The notes below the pieces were generated by a model that saw only the letters and a list, made by a program, of their open reading frames with translations, was not told where the DNA came from and did no database searches. A DNA stretch of 14,481 bases. It comes from CAVVIO01 sp963748095 (GTDB lineage: Bacteria > Bacteroidota > Bacteroidia > Bacteroidales > UBA10428). Position 1 is the stretch's first letter. Every line of letters starts with the position of its first letter. A program made the translations under genes and the position numbers. Below, piece after piece: positions 7,082 to 14,481 of the stretch. The stretch covers positions 1 to 14,481 of the forward strand of contig CAVVIO010000074.1 of assembly GCA_963748095.1 (NCBI GenBank). The letters run 5' to 3'.

Positions 7082-7801
7082 ATGAAAATAGTGGTTTATC
7101 TTTTACTTCTTTTTGTAACTACAATTAATTCCTTCACCCAGCCTGTTTTTAAAAATCCAGGTATTCCGGATAATGAATCATTTGCAATCCATGAATACCT
7201 GGACACAACTACCGGATATATTACATCGAAAGTGAACGTTTCATTAAAGGAACAAAATCACACAAAATACTACCTGATCCATGTAAATGAAGGAAATCTT
7301 TTTGAGAATGAAATAAAAGTCAGGTACTCCGATTTGACTACTATTTCAGAGAAACGAACTGATCTGAAAACCAATCAGGTTGTACAATATTACATTAAAA
7401 CCAATGATACTGTCCGTTTTTATAATAAAGAGAAGGACATTAATAAGAAAATTCAAACCGGCGAAACAAATATTTATTCTCCACTGGGTTACTATTTTGC
7501 CTTCCGTGGTTTTCCTTTTAAAATTGGCAACAGTGTATCTTTCAAAACATATATGTATGCGTATGGAGGAGTTTTGACTATGAAACTAAAAAATATAGCC
7601 ATAAAAAAAGTTACAGTAAAAGCAGGAACGTTCGACTGTTATGTGCTGGAACTTTCTGTAGGCGGATGGCAATCGTTTTTCGCACCTGAAAAATACTATT
7701 TTTACTTTTCAGTTAAACCTCCCCACATTTTCGTTAAATATGAGGAAAGTATAGATGGAACCTGGAGAGCTGATGAAATTACAAGTTACAAAGAAAAATA
7801 A
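7082..7801 (+). CDS. Secreted DUF3108-like protein
   Basis: A 239-residue protein with a signal peptide (about residues 1-19, ending SFTQ). The body is predicted all-beta. The C-terminal half contains KVTVKAGTFDCYVLELSVGG, followed by a YYFYFSVKPPHIFVKYE segment. This order (a charged strand, V-x-A/G-GTF-x-C-Y, then a tyrosine-rich strand and PPHxxVKYE) is typical of DUF3108, exported beta-barrel-like proteins of unknown function. It stands alone: the upstream neighbour is the divergent tRNA locus, and the downstream lipoprotein gene converges on it with 61 bases between the stops. It could equally be called a hypothetical exported protein; a function cannot be read from the sequence. Confidence 0.8.
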   Translation: MKIVVYLLLLFVTTINSFTQPVFKNPGIPDNESFAIHEYLDTTTGYITSKVNVSLKEQNHTKYYLIHVNEGNLFENEIKVRYSDLTTISEKRTDLKTNQVVQYYIKTNDTVRFYNKEKDINKKIQTGETNIYSPLGYYFAFRGFPFKIGNSVSFKTYMYAYGGVLTMKLKNIAIKKVTVKAGTFDCYVLELSVGGWQSFFAPEKYYFYFSVKPPHIFVKYEESIDGTWRADEITSYKEK

Positions 7802-7862
7802 ATCAAAGTTGCATTATTTAACCGTTTCACATTAGAATCAGAAAAGTATTAACCTGTTAACC

Positions 7863-8702
7863 TCACTTTTTTAGCCCCGCTCTCAAATTGCGGATAAGGT
7901 TTCCTGATTTCCTGATATTCATTTTTGAAGTAGTACTTTTCAATGAGTCGATCGAATAATATATCGTGCCAAAGAGAAGTGTCCCGTCAGTTGAATCCCT
8001 GTAAAGAACCAGCATTATAACATCACGATCGGTTTGCCATAACGATCCGAAATCTGCCAGATAGTTTTCTAATGCAGTACCCCAGTTACTTTGGTCATAC
8101 TGATAGGTGTTATCGTACCATATGGTTATATCTTCATGATCACCGTATATCTGGTCCAATTTTGAAATGTAACCAAGGTAATCCAGGATATAATTTTTAT
8201 AATCACTGTATTCCTGAAGATAAATTATTGCCGCTGATTCAAGCCCATTACTACCTAAATAATATGAAACCCCTTCATTATAAACATCTCCCTGATAATA
8301 ATAATAACTACCGGAGTACCCAAGGGAATTGTTTGTTTCAGAATTATCTATTGTGTTAATATCATCCCCCCAGAAAGAATGGCGAAAATCGAAATCATAC
8401 ACATCAATGGTATCGGTTTTGGTTACACTGCCAGCCTTACTTGTTGCCTCCAATTTAAGTATATGCATACCTGGAGAAGTAGCTTTCCAGGAAAAAGGAT
8501 TTGTATTTGATGAACTTTTTGAATCATCAATATACCACTGAATGTTATCAGCATTTGCTACAGAAGCTGTTATACTCGTATTCCTGGTAGTGCCAACCGG
8601 ATTAGGATTTATGGTAATATCTGATATAGCAGGTATTTTATCCTTTTTACAGGAATAAATTGCTATAATAGCTAATAACAGAATGAATTTGATTTTCTTC
8701 AT
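7863..8702 (-). CDS. Lipoprotein with Ig-like domain, unknown function
   Basis: A 279-residue protein not recognised beyond its general build. Residues 1-17 are a lipoprotein signal and IYSC places the lipidated cysteine at 18, followed by KKDK, a common pattern in Bacteroidota lipoproteins. Residues about 24-102 look like a PKD/Ig-like fold: INPNPVG, then IQWYIDD and GMHILKLEATSKAG. The remaining 175 residues are rich in Tyr, Asp and Ser, with a YSGSYYYYQGDVYNEG stretch and a downstream helical part (ENYLADFGSLWQTDRDVIML). They end in a basic tail (IRKSGNLIRNLRAGLKK). It is presumably anchored in the outer membrane. No catalytic motif was seen. Upstream lies about 195 bases without a gene or a good promoter match. 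Confidence 0.8.
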   Translation of the reverse strand: MKKIKFILLLAIIAIYSCKKDKIPAISDITINPNPVGTTRNTSITASVANADNIQWYIDDSKSSSNTNPFSWKATSPGMHILKLEATSKAGSVTKTDTIDVYDFDFRHSFWGDDINTIDNSETNNSLGYSGSYYYYQGDVYNEGVSYYLGSNGLESAAIIYLQEYSDYKNYILDYLGYISKLDQIYGDHEDITIWYDNTYQYDQSNWGTALENYLADFGSLWQTDRDVIMLVLYRDSTDGTLLFGTIYYSIDSLKSTTSKMNIRKSGNLIRNLRAGLKK

Positions 8703-8897
8703 TTAAGTAAATTTTAAGATGGTACTTTCTTGCACTTATCACGAAAACAAAATACAAATTATATTTATATTTTCAAATGACTGAGTCTAACTATTGATAA
8801 ATATATTCATACTATTGACAAATGGACGTAATATAAATCCAGGAATAATGAGGTTTAATAATTACCGTTCGAAATATACAGATATTTTTCACTTTTT

Positions 8898-9305
8898 TTA
8901 ATTATTCTTCTCTATTTGATTTTTCATCTCATCCAGCATTTTTCTAACCTGTACCAGGTAATATCCGTATTTTTTTTTACGAAAAACACCTGAAGTCATT
9001 TTTTCCAACTCCTTCTCAGATTTTTTTAATGACTTAAATATAAGGTTTCTGAAAAATACCGCACAACTGGCACAAGGTTTGAAATCCAGATCAAATGTGG
9101 AGTCAAATGCCTTTTTCAAACTTGAAACAACCTCGGTATAATTTTTATTTTCAATGTGTATTCTTGAAAGCTGCATACATTCGTTTATTACCGCCCGCTG
9201 ACTCAAGCATTTAATACCACCGTCAGGACAACTTTCCAGTTGGAGATACTCTTCCTCATCATTGTAATAATCCCTTTCTTTACCTACTATCGAATGCTTT
9301 TTCAT
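8898..9305 (-). CDS. Small Cys-containing helical protein, unknown
   Basis: A 135-residue soluble protein that I do not recognise. After an acidic N-terminus (YNDEEEYLQLE) come Cys26, Cys33 and Cys43. A pair of TPR-like helices follows (LSRIHIENKNYTEVVSSLKK, about 46-65), then CASC (Cys78, Cys81) and a strongly basic, helical C-terminal half with KSLKKSEKELEK and RKKKYGYY. The five cysteines could bind a metal or form disulfides, but there is no signal peptide. A Shine-Dalgarno-like AGGAG ten bases before the ATG supports both the start and that the gene is real. No functional partner is adjacent; both flanks are long AT-rich gaps. Confidence 0.7.
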   Translation of the reverse strand: MKKHSIVGKERDYYNDEEEYLQLESCPDGGIKCLSQRAVINECMQLSRIHIENKNYTEVVSSLKKAFDSTFDLDFKPCASCAVFFRNLIFKSLKKSEKELEKMTSGVFRKKKYGYYLVQVRKMLDEMKNQIEKNN

Positions 9306-9753
9306 TTTCTTGTAACTCCTGTGTAAATGAAATATAATATGACAGATACAATTTGAATCGCCTGTAGATCAAAAATTTGAAATAAAAGATCTTCTTATTA
9401 TATCCCACATTTTATAAAAAGTAGGTTACAATGTACTATTTTTAATAAAAATCCGCTTTTATTGGTGACTTAAATTCAATATAAATTATTTACTAAAGGA
9501 ATTTGTACGTTTTAACCTGTTGACAAAGTAAACTGGATTATTATAGCAGTCTTTGATATTATATTATTTCACCTAAAATTAAAGTCCTGAAAATGGGTAA
9601 TAATAAATGGAATGTATTTTGAATGGGGAAAAGAATTTAAAAACAAGAATTAAATAATACACAGCAATTCAGAATAGCTAAAACAGGAGTTTGCAGATGG
9701 TTTTTGATATTTATTTTATAAACAGAAATTGAAAATCTCAAAATATACCCGTC
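9306..9753. other. AT-rich intergenic region, no gene seen
   Basis: Apart from the AGGAG site before the 8898-9305 gene, I found no gene, tRNA or strong hairpin here. A TTGACA at 9520-9525 with TATAGC 16 bases downstream resembles an E. coli-type promoter on the plus strand, but no open frame follows for 550 bases and this phylum uses another consensus. A short AT inverted repeat near 9437-9450 has no terminator features. Confidence 0.5.
9316..9320 (-). promoter_or_regulatory. Shine-Dalgarno-like AGGAG
   Basis: On the minus strand AGGAG lies ten bases before the ATG at 9305, giving a good ribosome-binding match in a window where few genes have one. Confidence 0.5.
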
Positions 9754-9981
9754 TTATGTCAGGTTATCTTCTAATTTTCTTTTTTTATGAAATGCAATGT
9801 AAACAGAGCCGGTAATTGTAGAAATCAATAAAATTATTCCAAAAATACAATAAAATTTACAGTAGAAATCTTCCCCGGCATGGCAAGCCCCGGCAAAACA
9901 TCCGGTTATTACCATCAAGATCCAATCTACAAAAACTACAAGTGGAATAATAAGTAATAATTTATAGGTGATCTTTTTCAT
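9754..9981 (-). CDS. Small four-cysteine membrane protein, two TM helices
   Basis: A 75-residue protein with two predicted membrane helices (about 6-27 and 45-65), a basic N-terminus and a basic, charged tail HKKRKLEDN. The loop between the helices carries Cys28, Cys33, Cys41 and Cys45 around GACHAGEDFYC; with both ends basic (cytoplasmic) this loop should face the periplasm. Four cysteines and one histidine in 18 residues suggest disulfides or a metal site. No family is recognised. It is transcribed divergently from the DUF134/NifX-like pair and shares a palindromic control region with it (promoter at 10038-10068), hinting at a linked metal or redox role. That link is inference. Confidence 0.75.
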   Translation of the reverse strand: MKKITYKLLLIIPLVVFVDWILMVITGCFAGACHAGEDFYCKFYCIFGIILLISTITGSVYIAFHKKRKLEDNLT

Positions 9982-10037
9982 GATTATTATATTTTTAAGG
10001 TTTTAAATAAACTCTTTTAATTAGATCATGCTTTTTT

Positions 10038-10068
10038 CAAATATAGTAAAAATAATTGTTATAAACAA
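10038..10068 (-). promoter_or_regulatory. Bacteroidota-type promoter of the four-Cys membrane protein
   Basis: On the minus strand TATATTTG (10045 to 10038) is a full match to the -7 consensus TAnnTTTG. TTG at 10068-10066 stands as -33 element with a 20-base gap, within the known 17-23 range. The leader would be about 50 bases. Confidence 0.65.
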
Positions 10069-10069
10069 T
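10055..10069. promoter_or_regulatory. Palindromic operator between divergent promoters
   Basis: ATTGTT-ATA-AACAAT is a perfect 6-bp inverted repeat with a 3-base centre. Each half contains the -33 TTG of one of the two divergent promoters. A further half site CTATTGTT at 10092-10099 pairs as an 8-bp inverted repeat with AACAATAG at 10064-10071 and would cover the start of the DUF134 transcript. The arrangement suits a repressor controlling both sides; the neighbouring DUF134 protein is the obvious but unproven candidate. Confidence 0.6.
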
Positions 10070-10084
10070 AGTTCATTACATTTG
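10056..10084 (+). promoter_or_regulatory. Bacteroidota-type promoter of the DUF134/NifX-like operon
   Basis: TTG at 10056-10058 and TACATTTG at 10077-10084 (full TAnnTTTG match) are separated by 18 bases. The transcript would start near 10090, leaving a leader of about 24 bases before the ATG at 10114. Confidence 0.7.
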
Positions 10085-10113
10085 TTTTAATCTATTGTTC
10101 ATTATTATTTCAT

Positions 10114-10680
10114 ATGTCACCCAGACCAAAAAGATTACGAAAGATAATAAATCCGCCTACGGTAAAAGGATTTAAACCTTATGGCATGCTGAAGCAGCCG
10201 GATCATGAAGAGCCCGTTTTCTTACTTTATGAAGAATATGAAGCCATTCGTTTATGTGATTTTGAGATGTTGAACCACCAGGAAGCGTCGGATATTATGA
10301 ATGTCTCAAGACCCACATTTACCAGGATATATGCAAGTGCCAGAGCAAAGATTGCCAGTGCCTTTGTTAATGCAAGACAAATAGTGATTGAGGGAGGCAA
10401 AATCTATTTTGACAGTGAATGGCATCACTGTGCTGAATGTAATTGTAATTTCAATAATCCGGATAAAACAAAATCCATTGAAAACTGTCCATTATGTGGG
10501 AGTACGCATATTCAGATTGTAGGAGAGGAGTTCTCCGAAAACGGAGAAAACACTTCGAAATGCAAAGATTTGTGTACCTGTCCGAAATGTGGCCATGAGC
10601 AGGAACATCCTTACGGGGTCCCTTGCCGTGAAATAAGATGCCATAAATGCAATCATCTCATGGTATTTAAAATGAATTAA
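10114..10680 (+). CDS. DUF134 DNA-binding protein with zinc-ribbon tail
   Basis: A 188-residue protein. Residues 1-100 are DUF134: PRPKRLRKI at the start, then VFLLYEEYEAIRLCD, and a sigma-70 region-4-like helix-turn-helix around HQEASDIMNVSRPTFTRIY, with ARxKIA after it and IEGGKIYF at the end. DUF134 proteins are predicted DNA-binding regulators, often next to NifX/NifB-type proteins, as here. The C-terminal 85 residues hold twelve cysteines: CAEC-NC (106-111) with CPLC (125-128) looks like one zinc ribbon. CTCPKCG (154-160) with CREIRCHKC (171-179) looks like a second, of the type (CPxCG...H..G.PC...CxxC) seen in proteins of Fe-S and Mo-cofactor neighbourhoods. It heads a two-gene operon, 14 bases before the NifX-like gene, and may regulate its own palindromic promoter. 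Confidence 0.92.
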   Translation: MSPRPKRLRKIINPPTVKGFKPYGMLKQPDHEEPVFLLYEEYEAIRLCDFEMLNHQEASDIMNVSRPTFTRIYASARAKIASAFVNARQIVIEGGKIYFDSEWHHCAECNCNFNNPDKTKSIENCPLCGSTHIQIVGEEFSENGENTSKCKDLCTCPKCGHEQEHPYGVPCREIRCHKCNHLMVFKMN

Positions 10681-10694
10681 ACCATTCATAAAAA

Positions 10695-11036
10695 ATGAAA
10701 GTTGTAATCACCTCAACGGGAGACTCATTGGATGCCAAACTTGATCATCGGTTTGGCCGGAGTTCTTATTTTGTCATTTACGATACTTCAACCGGGGGTG
10801 TTGAATTTCTGCCCAATCCAAATAAAGAAGCTGAACTGGAAGCAGGTCCTGCATCTATAGATACATTAACATCCCGAAAAGCAGAAAAAATAATTTCAGG
10901 CGAATTTGGAGTAAAAATAAAACCGATACTTGATAGTCTGAAAATTCAAATGATCGTTTTAAGAGATGCTGATAAAACAATCCGTGACATTATCGAACTA
11001 TTAAGAAATAGTGAAAAAAAGAAGCAAATAAGTTAA
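10695..11036 (+). CDS. NifX/NifB-like (dinitrogenase Fe-Mo cofactor) family protein
   Basis: A 113-residue protein of the NifX/NifB C-terminal family, the usual length for a stand-alone member. Visible marks are MKVVITSTGDSLDAKLDHRFGRSSYFVIYD at the N-terminus (positions 1-30, with the D-x-RFGR motif), then a PNPNKEAELEAGPAS segment and ISGEFGVKIKPIL. In nitrogen fixers the family carries the iron-molybdenum cofactor or its precursors, but many non-fixing anaerobes have members of unknown role, and no nif genes are visible here. The canonical GGAGP before the helix is AGP in this copy. Lying 14 bases after the DUF134 gene on the same strand, it is probably cotranscribed with it. A role in Fe-S or metallocluster handling is inferred from family and neighbour. 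Confidence 0.9.
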   Translation: MKVVITSTGDSLDAKLDHRFGRSSYFVIYDTSTGGVEFLPNPNKEAELEAGPASIDTLTSRKAEKIISGEFGVKIKPILDSLKIQMIVLRDADKTIRDIIELLRNSEKKKQIS

Positions 11037-11147
11037 AATAATAACGGTTTAAGATAGCTCCTGAGTAATATAGAGGCCTACACAACAAATTCCAGAGACT
11101 CATTATCACCAATGATGGCGAAAATTTCATTTTGAACATATTTATTC

Positions 11148-13829
11148 TTAGTCAAGAAACTTCTTCAGGGTCTTTTTTAAATCATCCAGTTTAATCGGTT
11201 TTGTCAGGTAATCGTCACAACCGGCATCTAAAGCCAGATTTTCATCACCCGACATTGCATAAGCTGTCTGGGCAATAACCTTCAGTCCGGGTCTTATCTT
11301 TTTTATCTCCGAAGTGGCAGTATATCCGTCCATTCCCGGAAGTTTAATATCCATTAACACAAGGTGAAGTTCGCTATCATTTCTGCATATTTCAAGAGCT
11401 TCCTCACCTGAACATGCATGGATAATATGAATATTTGGTTTTTTTAAAGCTGCTTTCAGAAACGAAAAATTGATTTCATTGTCTTCAACAATCAGAATTT
11501 TTAGCCGTGCATTCGACTGGAGTGAATGATCTGATTTGATTGTCGAGATTTTATTTACGGGTTTATAAGGAATGGTAAAATAAAAAACAGATCCTTCACC
11601 CGGACTGGATTTCACTTGCATTTTACCTCCCATCTTTTTAATATACGCATACGATATGGAAAGCCCCAAACCGGTACCTCCATAAACACGGTTCATTGAG
11701 TTATCAACCTGACGGAATCGTTCAAATATAGTTTTATGATGATCCTCAGGTATTCCTATACCTGTGTCTTTCACATAAAATGCCAGCATATCTTCTTCAA
11801 GTTGATAACCGAACTCTACAAATCCTTTCGATGTGAATTTAACGGCATTACTGATAAGATTATTCAATATCTGATGAAGTTTTGTATTATCTGTAAGTAT
11901 ATTACTTTTCGAATCAGACAGGCCTTTACGAATTTTAAGTGTGATATTTTTATTTGCAGCGTTCGTCTTATAAAAGATAAAAATCTCCTGAAGCAACTCA
12001 TTCAAAACCAGCTTACTCTCATAAATTTCAATCTGACCTGCTTCAATTTTAGAAATATCAATGATATCATTTACAATATTCAATAATTGTCTCGAGCTAT
12101 CGTGGATAATACTTATGTAACTGTCTTTTTCTTCCTCGGTAATGTCAGATCCTTTAAGTAATTCGGAGAATCCGATGATCCCATTCATAGGTGTCCGTAT
12201 CTCATGACTCATATTAGCAAGAAATGCGGATTTTAAACGGTCACTTTCTTCCGCTTTTTCTTTAGCCTTTAGCAATTCATTCATAAGATTCGCTCGTTCG
12301 GTAATATTTCTTGTAATTCCGAAATTACCCAAATACTCGCCATTCTTGGAATAAAGCCTCATTCCGTTTGTTTCTCCCAAAAACACACTGCTGTCTTTTC
12401 GTATAAACTCGGCATGGAATATTCTATCTTCCTCTGGACGATCAACAGTGAAATGTTGTTCGCCCATCTTTACAAAATCTTCTTTTTTTGCATATACCAC
12501 CTCAATAGATTTTCCGATAAGTTCATCCGGACTGTATCCAAAGGTAGTTTTCACTCCTTTATTACAGAGCATAATAATACGGTCGGGATTGGTGATTATG
12601 ATGCCGTCGGAAATAGAATCGAAGGTTGTTTCCAGTAAGGTCTTCTGCCATATCAATTCATTTTGTGCCTGTTTCTGTTCAGTAATATCATTGATAACAG
12701 TGACGGAATAATTCCATTTTCCATCTACTCCTCTTAGTACAGCCGAATATACATTTACCCATATTATTCTTCCTGTTTTATGAACATACCGCTTTTCTAA
12801 AAACAAGGAATCAGTTTTACCGGTATTTATTAAATTAACCTTCTCTTCATCTATCCGAAGATCTGAAGGATATGTATATTCACGAAAATTTTTCCCCAAT
12901 AACTCTTTCCTCGTATATCCTAATATATCGGCAAATTTCTGATTTACCCTGATTATTTCACCCGATGGATTTACCTGCGATATACCGACAGCTGCCAACT
13001 CAAAAATCGTTTTAAAAAGAACTTCACTTTCAAAAAATGTTATCTCAGCTTTTTTCAGATCCGTTATATCACTGGATGAAAGAAATATTCCCATAAGTTT
13101 TTTATCATCACCAAAAACCGGTTTATATACTGTTTTTAACAACCTCTTACCCATAGAAATATCTGTTTTAGTTTCATAGGTAAGTTCCTTCCCGGAATCA
13201 ATCACTAATTTTAACTGTTGTCTGTGAATTTTTGCTATTTCTTTTGATAAAAATTCCTCTGGATATTTTCCAATAAACTGATCAGGGTGTCCTCCCAGAA
13301 ATTCACCACCTTTGTTGTTTATAAGCAATAATTTTCCGTCCAAATCAAAATATCCATTGGCATCCTTGGAATATTCGAATAACAACCTGTATACATCAGC
13401 GGATACTGTTATTGTATCCTGCTTATGCCTGTAATCCGAATCACATGAAAAATCAGAATGAATAAAAACTTCTATTCCGTTTTCATCAGTTAAGAAACAT
13501 TTTGCAATATAATTTTCCTGCTGATTTTTAATATATATTCTAAAATGTTCAGGCTTTCCGTTATCCAGGATTTTTTTGAACTTATCCTGCCAGAATTTAG
13601 AATTATTTTTAAATATACTTTTTAATGAAGTTCCCTTTTTAAGATCAGTTTGTGAAATAAACAGTTCATGAAACACATCATTAAATTGAGTAAGAATAAA
13701 CTCTTCTGATCCTTTATTGCCATTATTTGAAATTTCAAACGAGGCTTGTCCTGCATTCAGACCATCAAAAGCAAAATGAATAAATTGATTAAAATCCATA
13801 TTGTAATAATCTGACTTGTTTTTCTGCAT
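11148..13829 (-). CDS. Cytosolic multi-PAS hybrid sensor histidine kinase
   Basis: An 893-residue hybrid kinase with no membrane helix. The order is a weak N-terminal PAS-like region (about 10-130) and three clear PAS/PAC domains (about 140-255, 262-388 and 393-512). Next come a HisKA domain with the phosphorylated His542 in SHEIRTPMNG and a HATPase_c domain (about 640-760; N box NNLISNAVKFT, G1 DTGIGIP, G2 GGTGLGL). A receiver domain (about 772-893) has phosphoacceptor Asp827 (LVLMDIKLPGMDGY) and a KP near the end. There is no HPt or output domain, so phosphate would pass to a separate HPt or response regulator, none of which is in the window. The PAS domains probably sense redox, light or small ligands; no cofactor residue can be assigned. 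An alternative Met lies ten codons downstream (MDFNQF). It is convergent with the NifX-like gene. Confidence 0.95.
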   Translation of the reverse strand: MQKNKSDYYNMDFNQFIHFAFDGLNAGQASFEISNNGNKGSEEFILTQFNDVFHELFISQTDLKKGTSLKSIFKNNSKFWQDKFKKILDNGKPEHFRIYIKNQQENYIAKCFLTDENGIEVFIHSDFSCDSDYRHKQDTITVSADVYRLLFEYSKDANGYFDLDGKLLLINNKGGEFLGGHPDQFIGKYPEEFLSKEIAKIHRQQLKLVIDSGKELTYETKTDISMGKRLLKTVYKPVFGDDKKLMGIFLSSSDITDLKKAEITFFESEVLFKTIFELAAVGISQVNPSGEIIRVNQKFADILGYTRKELLGKNFREYTYPSDLRIDEEKVNLINTGKTDSLFLEKRYVHKTGRIIWVNVYSAVLRGVDGKWNYSVTVINDITEQKQAQNELIWQKTLLETTFDSISDGIIITNPDRIIMLCNKGVKTTFGYSPDELIGKSIEVVYAKKEDFVKMGEQHFTVDRPEEDRIFHAEFIRKDSSVFLGETNGMRLYSKNGEYLGNFGITRNITERANLMNELLKAKEKAEESDRLKSAFLANMSHEIRTPMNGIIGFSELLKGSDITEEEKDSYISIIHDSSRQLLNIVNDIIDISKIEAGQIEIYESKLVLNELLQEIFIFYKTNAANKNITLKIRKGLSDSKSNILTDNTKLHQILNNLISNAVKFTSKGFVEFGYQLEEDMLAFYVKDTGIGIPEDHHKTIFERFRQVDNSMNRVYGGTGLGLSISYAYIKKMGGKMQVKSSPGEGSVFYFTIPYKPVNKISTIKSDHSLQSNARLKILIVEDNEINFSFLKAALKKPNIHIIHACSGEEALEICRNDSELHLVLMDIKLPGMDGYTATSEIKKIRPGLKVIAQTAYAMSGDENLALDAGCDDYLTKPIKLDDLKKTLKKFLD

Positions 13830-14047
13830 AATATGTTATTTGCAAGTCCATCCAATTCATAATACCACCTAAAGTATTAAATCACAAAATGTTTACCGGA
13901 CTCCTGACTATAATAAAAGTAGCATTTCAATTTTTAAATATACACTTTTTGTCTTTATAGTAATATAGATTGACCGGATAAACAACTGAAAATAATAAAT
14001 AATCCAGAGAAAATCATTTGTAAAATTATTACCAAAAAAGAATTTTC

Positions 14048-14481
14048 TCAGGATGAGATTGCTAATAACGGATTATGATTATTATACCTTGTCTTTTACA
14101 ACAAAAGTAGTAAAATCAGATTTTAAATTACGTTGAAGTAGTACATCATGCCCCAGGCAAATACCCATAATGATCACAAAATCGGATCCTTCCACATTTA
14201 ATTATTCAGCCCGGCCTATAGGGTTGCACGAAACATTATAAATACTACTTTCTTTATTAATGGAATTCTTGTGCTATTCCCTCCCACACTACAGGCAACT
14301 TTAGATAATTTAATTCCTTTATTGTTGAAGTATTTTTTAATAAGTACTGCCTGGTTTTCCATACCATAACAATAGGCCAGTCCCGGTTTTTTATCAACCC
14401 ATATTCCAGATAAACTCCACAATTTCTTCAAGACGCGATAAAGTGCCTGCCCTGCCTATCATCAACAAGGGCAGATGCCGC
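14048..14481 (-). pseudogene. Decayed DUF1847 (COG4887) metal-binding protein gene, 5' end outside window
   Basis: Reading the minus strand across three frames recovers a DUF1847-like protein. AASALVDDRQG is followed in a second frame by SRLEEIVEFIWNMG and in a third by KKPGLAYCYGMENQ and KVACSVGGN. Then, back in other frames, come SSIYNVSCNPIGRAE, LNVEGSDF-VIIMGICLGHD, FTTFVVKDKV and HNPLLAIS. These follow the family order (TRLEE, GIAxCxGL, SVxCKxGG, CNPIGQAE, GLCxGHD, KDRV, HNPLAA). At least four frame changes (near 14435-14450, 14385-14398, 14250-14262 and 14082-14086) and an in-frame TAA at 14202-14204 break it. The longest open piece is 14216-14431, which keeps only a central part. DUF1847 proteins are small cysteine-rich putative metal binders of anaerobes. 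The homology call is from memory of motifs, without a search. Confidence 0.75.

Noticed and set aside
9520..9547. TTGACA-16-TATAGC, resembling an E. coli sigma-70 promoter
   Set aside because: No open frame or RNA gene follows on the plus strand, and promoters in this window follow the TAnnTTTG pattern.
14216..14431. A 71-residue frame with a TTG start as a real gene
   Set aside because: Only its middle matches DUF1847. Both ends are frameshift artefacts, and the matching sequence continues in other frames.

Overview
The window looks like an AT-rich chromosome segment of a member of the Bacteroidota, probably an anaerobic Bacteroidia or Marinilabiliales-like organism. Four things suggest this. 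There is a large two-propeller (Reg_prop/Y_Y_Y) sensor. A lipoprotein has an N-terminal SCKKD motif. Two promoters match the TTG / TAnnTTTG consensus of this phylum. Anaerobe-type small families occur together (DUF134, NifX/NifB-like, DUF1847). No taxon can be fixed from the sequence alone.

Layout. 34-828 (+) is an exported RraA/HMG-aldolase-like protein, more GC-rich than the rest. 931-1869 (-) is a secreted DUF4380 protein, and 1954-5316 (-) is a 1120-residue propeller sensor with a GAF domain but no kinase; these two may be cotranscribed. 5734-6833 is an unusual locus. Its minus strand carries an intact tRNA-Pro(GGG), its terminator, a GIY-YIG nuclease gene, a broken tRNA-Pro copy with a second terminator, and a second GIY-YIG gene that has lost its catalytic residues. 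A further tRNA-Pro/GIY-YIG-tail relic lies just upstream of the intact tRNA. 7082-7801 (+) is a secreted DUF3108-like protein, and 7863-8702 (-) an unrecognised lipoprotein with an Ig-like domain. 8898-9305 (-) is a small cysteine-containing protein. 9754-9981 (-) is a four-cysteine membrane protein. It is divergent from 10114-11036 (+), which encodes a DUF134 DNA-binding protein with zinc-ribbon tail and a NifX/NifB-like protein. 11148-13829 (-) is a cytosolic multi-PAS hybrid histidine kinase. 14048-14481 (-) is a decayed DUF1847 gene running off the window edge.

How the parts fit. The most interesting structure is the tRNA-Pro/GIY-YIG tandem. A 90-91 base block (tRNA 3' half plus terminator and flank) is repeated 469 bases apart with one base of difference, while the rest of the units has diverged strongly. 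The 3' end of the intact nuclease gene is itself built from tRNA 5'-end sequence. This looks like a very small tRNA-targeting element that has inserted repeatedly and decayed. The second notable structure is the divergent promoter at 10038-10099: a perfect palindrome contains the -33 elements of both promoters, so one regulator (possibly the DUF134 protein) could control both sides. The remaining genes look like ordinary sensory and envelope functions, without an obvious shared pathway.
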